A DNA stretch of 64,000 nt from an uncultured Lachnospiraceae bacterium (GTDB taxonomy: Bacteria > Bacillota > Clostridia > Lachnospirales > Lachnospiraceae), in the NCBI GenBank assembly GCA_934438085.1, contig CAKSBC010000008.1, forward strand, positions 17,582-81,581, written 5' to 3'. Of this stretch, positions 15,904-24,086 are shown one piece after another. Each line of letters begins with the position of its first letter. The first letter of the stretch is position 1. The translations under genes were made by a program, and so were the position numbers. A model generated the notes under the pieces. It ran no database searches and had not been told where the DNA came from. It saw only the letters and a list, made by a program, of their open reading frames with translations.

Positions 15904-15934
15904 TCTTAAGATATTTATAAAATATACGGTAAAG

Positions 15935-15976
15935 ACTGCCGCAGTGAGAAATTTAACTTAGCTGCGGCAGTTTTAT
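15935..15976 (+). terminator. Terminator of the riboflavin operon
   Basis: ACTGCCGCAG pairs with CTGCGGCAGT over a 17-base loop, followed by TTTATC. Confidence 0.8.
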
Positions 15977-16007
15977 CATTAAAAATATCCGAAAAGGGGA
16001 TGGAATA

Positions 16008-16691
16008 TTGGGCAAGTACAGCATTAAAAACTGCAGATCGGTGGTGTTTGACTGGGACGGAACACTGCATAAAACAGAGCTTATTTATATAAATGCCTTC
16101 AATGAGGCGTATGATTTCCTTGTGAAAGAGGGCTATGCCGAGCCGAAGCATTTTACTGATAAAGAGATAAATTCATATCTCGGCATGACTGCAAAGGCTA
16201 TGTGGAAGGTTTTTATGCCGCAGCTTCCGGAGGAGATAAAAGAGCATTGCTCCGCTATGGTAGGAGATTATATGATAGAAAATATATATGCCGGCAATGC
16301 AAGGCTTTATCCGGGGACTGAGGAAATGCTTGATGAGCTTAAGAGCATGGGACTTAAGCTTTATATTCTTTCCAATTGTCAGCACAGCTATCTTGAAGCG
16401 GGAGCTAGGTATTTCAAATTGGACAGGTGGTTCGAAAAATGCTATGCAGCAGGTGATTACGGCTTCAAATCAAAGCCTGAGATCCTTTCGGAAGTAATAA
16501 AAAGTGACGGCATAGAGTCTGAGATCCTCATGGCAGGTGACAGATATTCAGACATGGAGGTCGGCATCCTTGATGGAATAAAGTGTATCGGCTGTGCCTA
16601 CGGTTACGGAGAAAGAGGCGAGTATGCTTCTGCGGCAGCTATTGCTGAAAACGTCAGAGATATACCTGAGATTATCTGTAAGATAGACTGA
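16008..16691 (+). CDS. HAD-superfamily hydrolase
   Basis: A 227-residue phosphatase-type HAD protein. Motif I is VVFDWDGTL (nucleophile Asp then acid/base Asp), motif II Ser in LSNCQ, motif III Lys in KSKPEI, and motif IV GDRYSDMEVG. The helical cap between motifs I and II (about 25-95) places it with the phosphoglycolate-phosphatase/beta-phosphoglucomutase group. Substrate unknown. It starts at TTG (16008), spaced 8 bases from AGGGG; the ATG at 16000 is in another frame. It follows the riboflavin terminator, so a role as the riboflavin-pathway phosphatase is possible only as conjecture. Confidence 0.8.
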   Translation: MGKYSIKNCRSVVFDWDGTLHKTELIYINAFNEAYDFLVKEGYAEPKHFTDKEINSYLGMTAKAMWKVFMPQLPEEIKEHCSAMVGDYMIENIYAGNARLYPGTEEMLDELKSMGLKLYILSNCQHSYLEAGARYFKLDRWFEKCYAAGDYGFKSKPEILSEVIKSDGIESEILMAGDRYSDMEVGILDGIKCIGCAYGYGERGEYASAAAIAENVRDIPEIICKID

Positions 16692-16703
16692 CTGTAATAA
16701 TGA

Positions 16704-16749
16704 AACCGCGGATCAGCTGATTGATTAAACATTCAGCTTACCCGCGGTT
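16704..16749. terminator. Bidirectional terminator between HAD and aconitase genes
   Basis: AACCGCGG...CAGCTGA pairs with TCAGCT...CCGCGGTT. It serves both convergent genes. Confidence 0.75.
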
Positions 16750-16758
16750 AATATTCTT

Positions 16759-19026
16759 TTAGTGCTCCTTATAGTAGTTTATAAGGCAGCCGTCTATAAT
16801 GATCTGGCGCTCATCAGGAGTGAGGTCTCCGGTGGTCGTTTCGAATTTGACAACATTTCCGTCTTTTTTAATGATATATGCATCTATTGAGGCTGTATTT
16901 TCAAATATGGCTTTTTTAATGCCCGGAATAAATACATAGTCACCAAGCTCCAATATTGAAGGATCACTGATGAGGAACGGAACCATGCCCCAGTTTATGC
17001 AGTTCGAGCGATAACGCTTGGTAGCATAGGACTTTGCAAAGTTAGCAGATGCCCCCAGCACTCTCTGACATGATGCAGCCTGTTCTCTTGCAGAACCGTC
17101 GCCCGGTGACATTGCAAATATTGTAGATCCGATGTCAGTATTCTCAGGATCACAGGAAAGTCCTGCAGCCTCTAACTGCTCATATACCTTCATGATCTCT
17201 GCCGGAATATCTCCGGAAGCGATACGCTCTCTGTCGTAGCTTCTGACAACCTTACTGCGTGAAGCATACTCAGGATCTCTCTTTGAAAGAGCAAACTCTG
17301 AAAGCTTTTCAGGGTTTGAACGATAGCTAGAAGTCTCTCCGGAAGGTATAAGTTCATCCGTGGTGGTTACAGGATCTTCGATATAGCTGCAGACCTTTAC
17401 AAGGAGATCCTCGGTAAGTGCAGGCATCTTTGGCCAGTCTTTAATATTAGGACCGAATTTAAGCTCGTGCTCAGGCTCAGGTCTTCCCCAGCCGTTATAA
17501 ACTCTCTTCTCATAGATTGAAGCATCATAATTATGATCCGGCGCAGTGTATTCTATGTCAAGATCGGTTGCGGCTGTGAGTTTTCCTCCGTTAGCGGCTG
17601 TGGCAGCTATAGAGCGGCTGTCCATAAGTGCTACTGCTGAAAGCTGACCGTCTCCCGGCTTCGAACCTTCTCTGTTAGGGAAGTTTCTTGTTGTATGTCT
17701 TATAGAGAACTCACCGTTTGCAGGGCAGTCACCTGCACCGAAGCAAGGGCCGCAGAAGCATTCACGCATAATGACTCCGGCAGATATAAGATCGGTGACA
17801 GCTCCGTTTTTAACAAGCTCATAGTATGCCGGCATGCTTCCCGGATATACGCTTAATGTAAATGTTCCGTTTCCGCAGTTCTGACCCTTAAGGATGTCGG
17901 CAGCAGCCATGATGCCGTCGATAGTACCTCCGGCGCAGCCTGCGATCTCACCCTGATCGACATATATATTTCCGTCTCTGAGCTTGCTCATAAGATCGAT
18001 CTTGGCACCGACTATCTGTGAATTGACATTTACCTCTGTCTCGTGGAGAATGTCGGCAGCATTTTCAATAAGCTCACGGATCGTATATGTATTTGAAGGA
18101 TGCATAGGCATTGCAATGGTGCATTCTATCTTGGAAAGATCCACATATACGCAGCCGTCGTAGTAAGCGGCAGTCTCAGGCTTAAGCTCCTTATAATCAT
18201 CAGGACGCATGTGATTGACAAAGTAAGACTTTGTCTCGTCGTCTGTCATCCATATCGAGCTCCAGCAGGTAGTCTCAGTGGTCATGACGTCGATAGCATT
18301 GCGGTATTCGATAGGAAGACCGGCAATACCAGGGCCTACAAATTCCATTATCTTATTCTTAACGTAACCGTTTTTGTAAACTGCTCCGATAATTGATAAA
18401 ACCACATCGTGAGGGCCTACTCCAGGCTTCGGACTTCCGGTGAGATAAATGGCTATCGTCTCGGGATATGCAAAGTCATAGGTGCGGTTTAAAAGCTGCT
18501 TTGCAAGTTCGCCGCCTCCCTCACCTACTGCCATACAGCCGAGTGCTCCATAGCGGGTATGAGAGTCGGTTCCTAAGATCATCCTGCCGCAGCCTGCCAT
18601 GGTCTCACGGTTATAGCTGTGAATGTTGGCCATATTGGTCGGAACATAAATACCGCCGAATTTGAGTGCTGCAGAAAGCGCAAACTTGTGGTCATCCTCA
18701 TTAATGGTTCCGCCTACTGCACAAAGAGAATTGTGGCAGTTGGTAAGAACATAAGGAAGCGGGAACTCGGTAAGTCCCGAGGCTCTTGCGGTCTGAATTA
18801 CTCCGACATAGGTAATGTCATGGCTTGTAAGTGAATCAAAGCGAAGCTTAAGATGCTTCATATCATCACTCTTGTTGTGGGCCTTGATGATCTTATAGGC
18901 CATTGTACCCTTTGCTGCTTCCTCTGCAGTTGTCTCTATGCCGGTCTTTTGTTTAAGCTCAGCTTCATTTTCACAAAGCTCAGTGCCTCCAGCAAGAAAA
19001 ACTCCTTTATCATAAAGCTTTATCAT
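16759..19026 (-). CDS. Aconitase-family hydratase
   Basis: A 755-residue protein of the aconitase superfamily. Early landmarks are TNCHNSLCAVGG and GTDSHTRYGALGC. The [4Fe-4S] ligands are expected at the Cys of EIAGCAGGTIDG and the CxxC of CFCGPCFGAGDC, which is less conserved than the GSCTNS and ACGPCIG of true AcnA. The C-terminal swivel domain follows from about residue 590. It may be a citrate/isocitrate aconitase or a divergent hydratase of the YbhJ type; the altered cluster motifs lower certainty on substrate. No citrate synthase or isocitrate dehydrogenase gene is adjacent. It is transcribed alone, convergent with the HAD gene. Confidence 0.8.
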   Translation of the reverse strand: MIKLYDKGVFLAGGTELCENEAELKQKTGIETTAEEAAKGTMAYKIIKAHNKSDDMKHLKLRFDSLTSHDITYVGVIQTARASGLTEFPLPYVLTNCHNSLCAVGGTINEDDHKFALSAALKFGGIYVPTNMANIHSYNRETMAGCGRMILGTDSHTRYGALGCMAVGEGGGELAKQLLNRTYDFAYPETIAIYLTGSPKPGVGPHDVVLSIIGAVYKNGYVKNKIMEFVGPGIAGLPIEYRNAIDVMTTETTCWSSIWMTDDETKSYFVNHMRPDDYKELKPETAAYYDGCVYVDLSKIECTIAMPMHPSNTYTIRELIENAADILHETEVNVNSQIVGAKIDLMSKLRDGNIYVDQGEIAGCAGGTIDGIMAAADILKGQNCGNGTFTLSVYPGSMPAYYELVKNGAVTDLISAGVIMRECFCGPCFGAGDCPANGEFSIRHTTRNFPNREGSKPGDGQLSAVALMDSRSIAATAANGGKLTAATDLDIEYTAPDHNYDASIYEKRVYNGWGRPEPEHELKFGPNIKDWPKMPALTEDLLVKVCSYIEDPVTTTDELIPSGETSSYRSNPEKLSEFALSKRDPEYASRSKVVRSYDRERIASGDIPAEIMKVYEQLEAAGLSCDPENTDIGSTIFAMSPGDGSAREQAASCQRVLGASANFAKSYATKRYRSNCINWGMVPFLISDPSILELGDYVFIPGIKKAIFENTASIDAYIIKKDGNVVKFETTTGDLTPDERQIIIDGCLINYYKEH

Positions 19027-19072
19027 ATCAGGATTCTCCTTAAGCTATAATTAATGCATGTATGCTTATGTA

Positions 19073-19101
19073 ATATTATAATGTATATAGGCATCCATCA
19101 A
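19073..19101 (-). promoter_or_regulatory. Promoter of the aconitase-family gene
   Basis: On the minus strand TTGATG (19101-19096), 17 bases, TAATAT (19078-19073) lies about 45 bases upstream of the start codon, followed by AAGGAG. Confidence 0.5.
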
Positions 19102-19286
19102 TTGATGAATAATTGATACCTATACTGTACGAACTAAAGCCTTGATAGGCTTGATTTGCTATAGTATAGCATAACTGTACAGTAATTTTTTAATGAAGTG
19201 TATTAAAAAAATTGGTTTTTATATTGTACTAAGACGGTGCGATAATATAAACTGTTTCATGAATATCATGCATAAAGAGGAATGTA

Positions 19287-20630
19287 ATGGATCTTTTTGA
19301 TTATATGAGAGAAACGAATAAGAAATCCGAAAGCCCTTTAGCTTCCCGTATGCGCCCGGAGTCCATTGATGAGATAGTAGGACAGGAGCATATAATAGGA
19401 AGGGATAAGCTTCTTTATCGTGCAATAAAGGCGGATAAGCTTGGATCGGTGCTTTTATTCGGACCTCCGGGAACCGGCAAGACAACTATAGCAAAGGTCA
19501 TAGCACACACGACTAATGCTGACTTTGAACAGCTCAATGCAACAACTGCCGGAAAAAAGGATATGGAAGAGGTTGTAGTAAGAGCCAAACAGAACATGGC
19601 AGCCTATGCCAGAAAGACTATTCTTTTTATAGATGAGATACATCGTTTTAATAAGGCACAGCAGGATTATTTGCTGCCATTTGTAGAGGACGGAACGATC
19701 ATACTTATAGGGGCAACTACCGAAAATCCTTATTTTGAGGTCAATCGGGCTCTGTTGTCACGTTCAAGACTTTTTGAGCTTAAGCCGCTGTCATCGCAGG
19801 ATATAAAAAAGCTCGTGTTAAGGGCTGTAGCCGATGATAAAAAGGGTATGGGCATGTACCATGCATATATAGATGATAATGCCGCTTCGTTTATAAGCGA
19901 TATTGCAGAAGGAGATGCAAGAACTGCATTAAATGCTGTCGAGCTCGGAGTGCTGACGACCGATCCTGAGCATGACGGAAGGATACATCTTACAATAGAT
20001 GTTATGCAGGAATGCATACAGAAGCGTGCCATAGGCTATGATAAGGACGGCAATAATCACTATGATACTATTTCAGCCTTTATTAAGAGCATGAGAGGTT
20101 CGGATCCGGATGCCGCGGTTTACTATCTTGCGCGCATGCTTGAAGCCGGAGAGGATATAAAGTTCATTGCCAGACGTATCATGATATGCGCTTCTGAGGA
20201 TGTGGGAAATGCTGATCCGATGGCGCTTAATGTTGCGGTCAGCGCATCCCTTGCGGTTGAACGTGTAGGTATGCCGGAGGCAAGGATACTTTTATCGCAG
20301 GCGGCAATTTACGTTGCATCGGCGCCTAAATCCAATGCAAGCTATCTGGCTGTAAATGCCGCCATGGCAAAGGTAAAAGAGACCGGAAATCTGCCGATAC
20401 CTGTTTATCTCAGAGACATTCATTATGAGGAAAATGCATCAGAGGCTGCAGGAAGAGGGCATTTTGCAGGAAACGGCACAGGCTATAAGTATGCTCATGA
20501 TTATCCGGGACATTATGTTGAGCAGCAGTATCTGCCTGATGAAGTAAAGAATGAGCGTTTTTATGATCCCGGAACCAACGGCTATGAAAATACTATTCAT
20601 GAGTATTTCAAAAAAATTGGCAGAGAATAA
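19287..20630 (+). CDS. rarA: Replication-associated recombination protein RarA
   Basis: An AAA+ ATPase of the clamp-loader clade (MgsA/RarA) acting at stalled forks. The 447-residue protein has Walker A FGPPGTGKTTIAK, Walker B ILFIDEIHRF, sensor 1 GATTENPYFEVN, and the C-terminal tetramerisation domain containing VYLRDIHYEENA. GAGGAATGTA precedes the ATG. It stands alone, divergent from the aconitase-family gene. Confidence 0.94.
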   Translation: MDLFDYMRETNKKSESPLASRMRPESIDEIVGQEHIIGRDKLLYRAIKADKLGSVLLFGPPGTGKTTIAKVIAHTTNADFEQLNATTAGKKDMEEVVVRAKQNMAAYARKTILFIDEIHRFNKAQQDYLLPFVEDGTIILIGATTENPYFEVNRALLSRSRLFELKPLSSQDIKKLVLRAVADDKKGMGMYHAYIDDNAASFISDIAEGDARTALNAVELGVLTTDPEHDGRIHLTIDVMQECIQKRAIGYDKDGNNHYDTISAFIKSMRGSDPDAAVYYLARMLEAGEDIKFIARRIMICASEDVGNADPMALNVAVSASLAVERVGMPEARILLSQAAIYVASAPKSNASYLAVNAAMAKVKETGNLPIPVYLRDIHYEENASEAAGRGHFAGNGTGYKYAHDYPGHYVEQQYLPDEVKNERFYDPGTNGYENTIHEYFKKIGRE

Positions 20631-20821
20631 CACAGAGAATAGCACAGAGAATAGAGCTTCATTAGTAACACATTAGTTGCATGAAGGCGCTGAAACCCTT
20701 ATTTTAGGCAGGGGCAATCTTAAAACATACTTAAGATATTTTTCATGAAAAGAACACACGGTTTATAGTAGAATGTCTTAAGCGAACAAAGAGAAAATTA
20801 ATATAAACGGAGATGGAATAA

Positions 20822-21697
20822 ATGAAGAAATTTAAAGCAGTATTAGCATTTACAGTTCTTGCATGCGCACTTACGGCATGCGGCGGCAAAAAGGCTGAAA
20901 ACGTAGAAACTGAGCCTGCATCAACAAGCGCAGCATCGGAGCATGAAGGCAAAGAGGATGAAAATGCAGATGTTGTAGCACTTCCTGATGAGTTTGAGGC
21001 TGAGTATTTTGAGGGCATAGTTACAAGTGTTAAGGGCAACAGACTTACACTTAAGAACGAAGATAAGACTATGACATTTGATATAACAAATGCTGAGATT
21101 GCAGGAGATTCAGCACTGCTTACAGGCTGTGATGCAGAGGCTGAATATGCCAAGGTAGACGGAGATGTATATCCTGCAGACATGGTTACAGTCCTTATGG
21201 ATGTTGAGCAGCAGGCAGCAAGCGAGAACCGTGATCCATATATTTACGGAGTTTTACAGTTTGCAGACATCAATGATATCACTATCATAGATGATTCAGG
21301 AGTTGAGCGTACCTTTGATAACCAGATGTCACGTACAGTATCTTTTAATGAGCTCAAGGCAGGAGATTCTGTATACGTAACATACTGCGGAACAGTTTTT
21401 GATGAAGAAGAGGAGCGTGGAGAGTCTGAATTCACAGAGCCTATCGCAATCAAGGTAGTTGCTGCTGACGCTGTTGAGTCAGAGGATGCTAAAGCAAATT
21501 ACTTTATCGGTACAGTAGACTCAGCTTATCAGAACGGTATCGTTTCAGTTGCAAATGATATAGCAACATTTGAAGTAACTGCTGATGAGAGCATTATGAA
21601 CGGTATTAACGAGGAAGACGAAGTCAAGGTATATTATGACGGAGCTCTTGCAGGTATCTCTGTAGAGGCTACAAAGATAGAGAAAGTAAACGGATAA
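20822..21697 (+). CDS. Putative lipoprotein, function unknown
   Basis: A 291-residue protein with a lipoprotein signal peptide: MKKFKAVLAFTVL then the lipobox LTAC with Cys20. An acidic Glu/Asp-rich linker (about 24-55) is followed by two or three small beta-rich repeats. The phrases YFEGIVTSVKGNRLTLKNED (about 61-80) and YFIGTVDSAYQNGIVSVAND (about 222-241) look like copies of one OB/SH3-like unit. I recognise no enzyme motif. A surface-tethered binding or structural role is the most that can be inferred. GGAGATGGAATAA precedes the ATG. Confidence 0.7.
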   Translation: MKKFKAVLAFTVLACALTACGGKKAENVETEPASTSAASEHEGKEDENADVVALPDEFEAEYFEGIVTSVKGNRLTLKNEDKTMTFDITNAEIAGDSALLTGCDAEAEYAKVDGDVYPADMVTVLMDVEQQAASENRDPYIYGVLQFADINDITIIDDSGVERTFDNQMSRTVSFNELKAGDSVYVTYCGTVFDEEEERGESEFTEPIAIKVVAADAVESEDAKANYFIGTVDSAYQNGIVSVANDIATFEVTADESIMNGINEEDEVKVYYDGALAGISVEATKIEKVNG

Positions 21698-21738
21698 ATA
21701 GGTATACCTAACCATATAAATATTTATAAGACATAAAG

Positions 21739-21774
21739 AGACGGGTCATTGCAGCGGCGGGGCCTGTCTTTTTG
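21739..21774 (+). terminator. Terminator of the lipoprotein gene
   Basis: AGACGGGTC pairs with GGCCTGTCT (two G-U pairs), followed by TTTTGGTTT. Confidence 0.6.
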
Positions 21775-21962
21775 GTTTGCGCGCCATGGGCGTGCTCTAA
21801 TGGATGAAAGTTCCGAACACGCCCAGATAGTTGGAAATGTATAGCCGAACAGCATCGTTGATGTAATAAATTATTGTAAAAACTATGGAATGATTGAAGC
21901 TTTTCTGATATATTTTTTCTACAAAAGGAAATTATTGATTGTTTATTACAACGGAGAAATAT

Positions 21963-22634
21963 ATGGCACAGGAAAAAAAGATATCACCGAGAGTATACGG
22001 ACAGTTAAGACATAATATACTCCATATTCCGAGTACGGTATATGAGGCGAGCGGTATCATAGTTAACGGACGCAGGATAAAGAGCTGTGTTTTCACTACA
22101 GATCTCGCTATAATCAGAAACTGTGATGCTGATGCTGTTTTTGCAGTGTACCCGTTTACACCTCAGCAGGCAATCAGCGACGCAATCATTAAGGCTGCAT
22201 ATACACCTGTTTTCTGCGGAGTAGGCGGCGGAACCACTAACGGACTCAGGACTGTAGGCCTTGCAAAGGATGCCGAGAGCCAGGGAGCTATGGGTGTGGT
22301 TTTGAATGCGCCTGTATCAAATCTCAATCTACAGGCTATAGCAAGAGTTGTTGACATTCCGGTAATTATCACTGTAACCAGAGCTGATACGGATATTGCA
22401 GGCAGACTTTTAGCTGGAGCAAATATATTAAATGTTGCCGGAGGATTCCAGACACCGGAGATAGTCGCAAGCATAAGAAAGGACTTTCCGGAGGTTCCTA
22501 TCATTGCAACCGGAGGAAAGACTGCAGAAAGCATTGCCGAAACTATCGCCGCCGGAGCTAATGCTATTACATATACACCGCCGTCAACTCAGGAGCTCTT
22601 TAAGGAAATGATGGGCAAATATAGAGAGAGCTGA
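21963..22634 (+). CDS. TIM-barrel-like protein, function unknown
   Basis: About 223 residues with repeated beta-strand/helix units and the phosphate-binding C-terminal strand typical of ThiE, KDPG aldolase and IGPS barrels: PIIATGGKTAESIAETIAAG followed by ANAITYTPPS. A glycine-rich loop FCGVGGGTTNG sits mid-protein. The family occurs in Clostridia under generic names, and I do not know its reaction. Two starts compete: ATG at 21963 (GGAG six bases upstream) and an in-frame TTG at 21939 (AAGGAA eight bases upstream); the ATG is preferred. Its neighbours give no pathway clue. Confidence 0.65.
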   Translation: MAQEKKISPRVYGQLRHNILHIPSTVYEASGIIVNGRRIKSCVFTTDLAIIRNCDADAVFAVYPFTPQQAISDAIIKAAYTPVFCGVGGGTTNGLRTVGLAKDAESQGAMGVVLNAPVSNLNLQAIARVVDIPVIITVTRADTDIAGRLLAGANILNVAGGFQTPEIVASIRKDFPEVPIIATGGKTAESIAETIAAGANAITYTPPSTQELFKEMMGKYRES

Positions 22635-22673
22635 TAAGTAGGTTAATAGCCTGGCTATTATTTTAAATAACAT

Positions 22674-22718
22674 AAAAGCTATAAGATTTCATTTTCTGAA
22701 GTCTTATAGCTTTTTTCG
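22674..22718. terminator. Bidirectional terminator between convergent genes
   Basis: AAAAGCTATAAGA and TCTTATAGCTTTT form a perfect 13-bp stem, with T-runs in both directions. Confidence 0.85.
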
Positions 22719-22785
22719 TCTTGCCATTTATTTAGAAAACAGAGTAAGTAATATAGGATTATTGAGTTAGTGGGTATCTAAATAA

Positions 22786-23703
22786 TTATCTTATAAATAA
22801 ATAGATCATATAGGCGGTGTAAAGGATCATGCATGTAATACCTTCCTTTTTCGACATTTTACGCTTGGTTCCTGCCATTATAAGTAAAGCTATTGCGCTT
22901 ATTATAAGTACGGTACAGTCTATTATTGACTCACCCTTTACATGAAGAGGTGAGATTATTGCCGAGAAGCCAAGAATAAACAGGATGTTGAAAAGGTTAG
23001 ATCCAATGGCATTTCCTAAGGCAAGACCGCTGTCGCCCTTCCTTGCTGCTACTATGGAGGTTACAAGCTCAGGAAGAGATGTACCTATAGCCACTATTGT
23101 AAGACCTATAAAGTTCTGGCTAACGCCTAATGAAAGTGCGATTGCCGAAGCTGAATTAACAGTAAGATTACCGCCTGTAATAACGGCAGCAAGACCGCCG
23201 GCTATAAAAAGAACACTTATCGGAAGCGGACGTTCTTTACAGCCAATATCCTCGGTACGGTTTTTAAGTGCACTTATGACCATGCTGCCTATATATGTAA
23301 CCATTGCAGTGGCCAGGATAAGGCCTTCGATCCTTCCGAGCCTTTTGTCTATGAGCATAAGGAAGAGAGCAATAGTGAAAATGATATTAAGAGGCATGTC
23401 TCTTTTCAGAATGTCCGGGTCAGTATCAAAGCCTGCGAGCAGCGCACATACACCTACTACAACAAGGCCGTTAAATATGTTTGACCCGATGACGTTGCTG
23501 ACGGCAATATCATTGTTGCCTGCGAGAGCAGCATTGATGCTTACGGAAGCCTCAGGCGCACTGGTTCCCATGGCGACTATGGTAAGTCCTATTATAACGC
23601 TCGGCACCTTTAGAATCCTTGCAAGCGAGGAGCTTCCGTCAACAAAGAAATCAGCTCCCTTGACCAACAGCAGAAAACCTGCAACAAGAAGAATGTAGTT
23701 CAT
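22786..23703 (-). CDS. CaCA-family cation antiporter (YrbG-like), possible Mn2+ exporter
   Basis: A 305-residue membrane protein with two inverted halves of about five helices. The alpha-1 repeat is IVAMGTSAPEASVSINAALAGN with NVIGSNIFNGLVVVG; the alpha-2 repeat is IVAIGTSLPELVTSIVAARKG with NAIGSNLFNILFILG. These are the acidic cation-binding repeats of Na+/Ca2+-type exchangers. The start at 23703 is supported by GGAAGGAAT on the minus strand; 17 upstream codons are polar and lack a ribosome site. Annotated relatives are called calcium/sodium antiporters, but the yybP-ykoY type riboswitch in the leader argues that Mn2+ is the relevant ion. Transcribed alone. Confidence 0.85.
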   Translation of the reverse strand: MNYILLVAGFLLLVKGADFFVDGSSSLARILKVPSVIIGLTIVAMGTSAPEASVSINAALAGNNDIAVSNVIGSNIFNGLVVVGVCALLAGFDTDPDILKRDMPLNIIFTIALFLMLIDKRLGRIEGLILATAMVTYIGSMVISALKNRTEDIGCKERPLPISVLFIAGGLAAVITGGNLTVNSASAIALSLGVSQNFIGLTIVAIGTSLPELVTSIVAARKGDSGLALGNAIGSNLFNILFILGFSAIISPLHVKGESIIDCTVLIISAIALLIMAGTKRKMSKKEGITCMILYTAYMIYLFIR

Positions 23704-23730
23704 ATTCCTTCCTTTCCGCGGTATAAGAAT

Positions 23731-23772
23731 AAAAAAAAGACCTTTACCGCACAAAAATAAATGGTAAAAGTC
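23731..23772 (-). terminator. Terminator of the Mn2+ riboswitch
   Basis: On the minus strand GACTTTTACC pairs with GGTAAAGGTC (one G-U), followed by eight T. The left arm is also the 3' strand of the riboswitch closing stem, giving a classical metal-dependent switch. Confidence 0.75.
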
Positions 23773-23862
23773 TCGTTATATTAAAATAATGACCGGCCCT
23801 TTGGCGTGATGACGACCACTATCACATCCCGATACAGGATGCAAACTACTCCCTTTTGTATG
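23763..23862 (-). ncRNA. yybP-ykoY (Mn2+) riboswitch
   Basis: Read on the minus strand, ACAAAAGGGAGTAG opens the element. GTGGTCGTCATCAC, GGGCCGGTCAT and the closing GAGACTTTTACC follow in the order and spacing of the yybP-ykoY motif, in which the two loop motifs (GGGAGTAG and CGTCA) dock to bind Mn2+. The transcript start predicted from the promoter falls at the first aptamer base. The gene controlled is a cation antiporter, consistent with this class regulating metal exporters. Confidence 0.75.
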
Positions 23863-23865
23863 CGT

Positions 23866-23894
23866 ATTTTAAGGTATGACATGATTTATGTCAA
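23866..23894 (-). promoter_or_regulatory. Promoter of the cation antiporter
   Basis: Minus strand TTGACA (23894-23889), 17 bases, TAAAAT (23871-23866); a near-consensus sigma-A promoter. Confidence 0.7.
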
Positions 23895-23994
23895 TGATTA
23901 TATTTCTATACATTTAAGCATTAAACATGTATTTATAGGCTTATGGTTGTAATCCGTATACACAAATTGAATTCACAAATTTTTTACAAAAACA

Positions 23995-24021
23995 TTAGCA
24001 CTCATCAGTTGACAGTGCTAA
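23995..24021. promoter_or_regulatory. CIRCE element (HrcA operator)
   Basis: TTAGCACTC-N9-CAGTGCTAA, one mismatch from the consensus TTAGCACTC-N9-GAGTGCTAA. It overlaps the clpB -35, so HrcA binding would block transcription until heat shock. Confidence 0.92.
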
Positions 24022-24036
24022 CAACGGTGATATAAT
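24009..24036 (+). promoter_or_regulatory. Promoter of clpB
   Basis: TTGACA (24009-24014) overlaps the right arm of CIRCE; 16 bases later comes a perfect TATAAT (24031-24036). Confidence 0.8.
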
Positions 24037-24086
24037 AAGAACAGTCAAAAAAATAAACTCATAAGCGCCAAAGGAGGTGAATGAGT

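Noticed and set aside
20620..20656. Tandem AGAATAGCACAG repeat after rarA
   Set aside because: Fewer than three imperfect 12-bp units crossing the rarA stop; too short to call a repeat locus.
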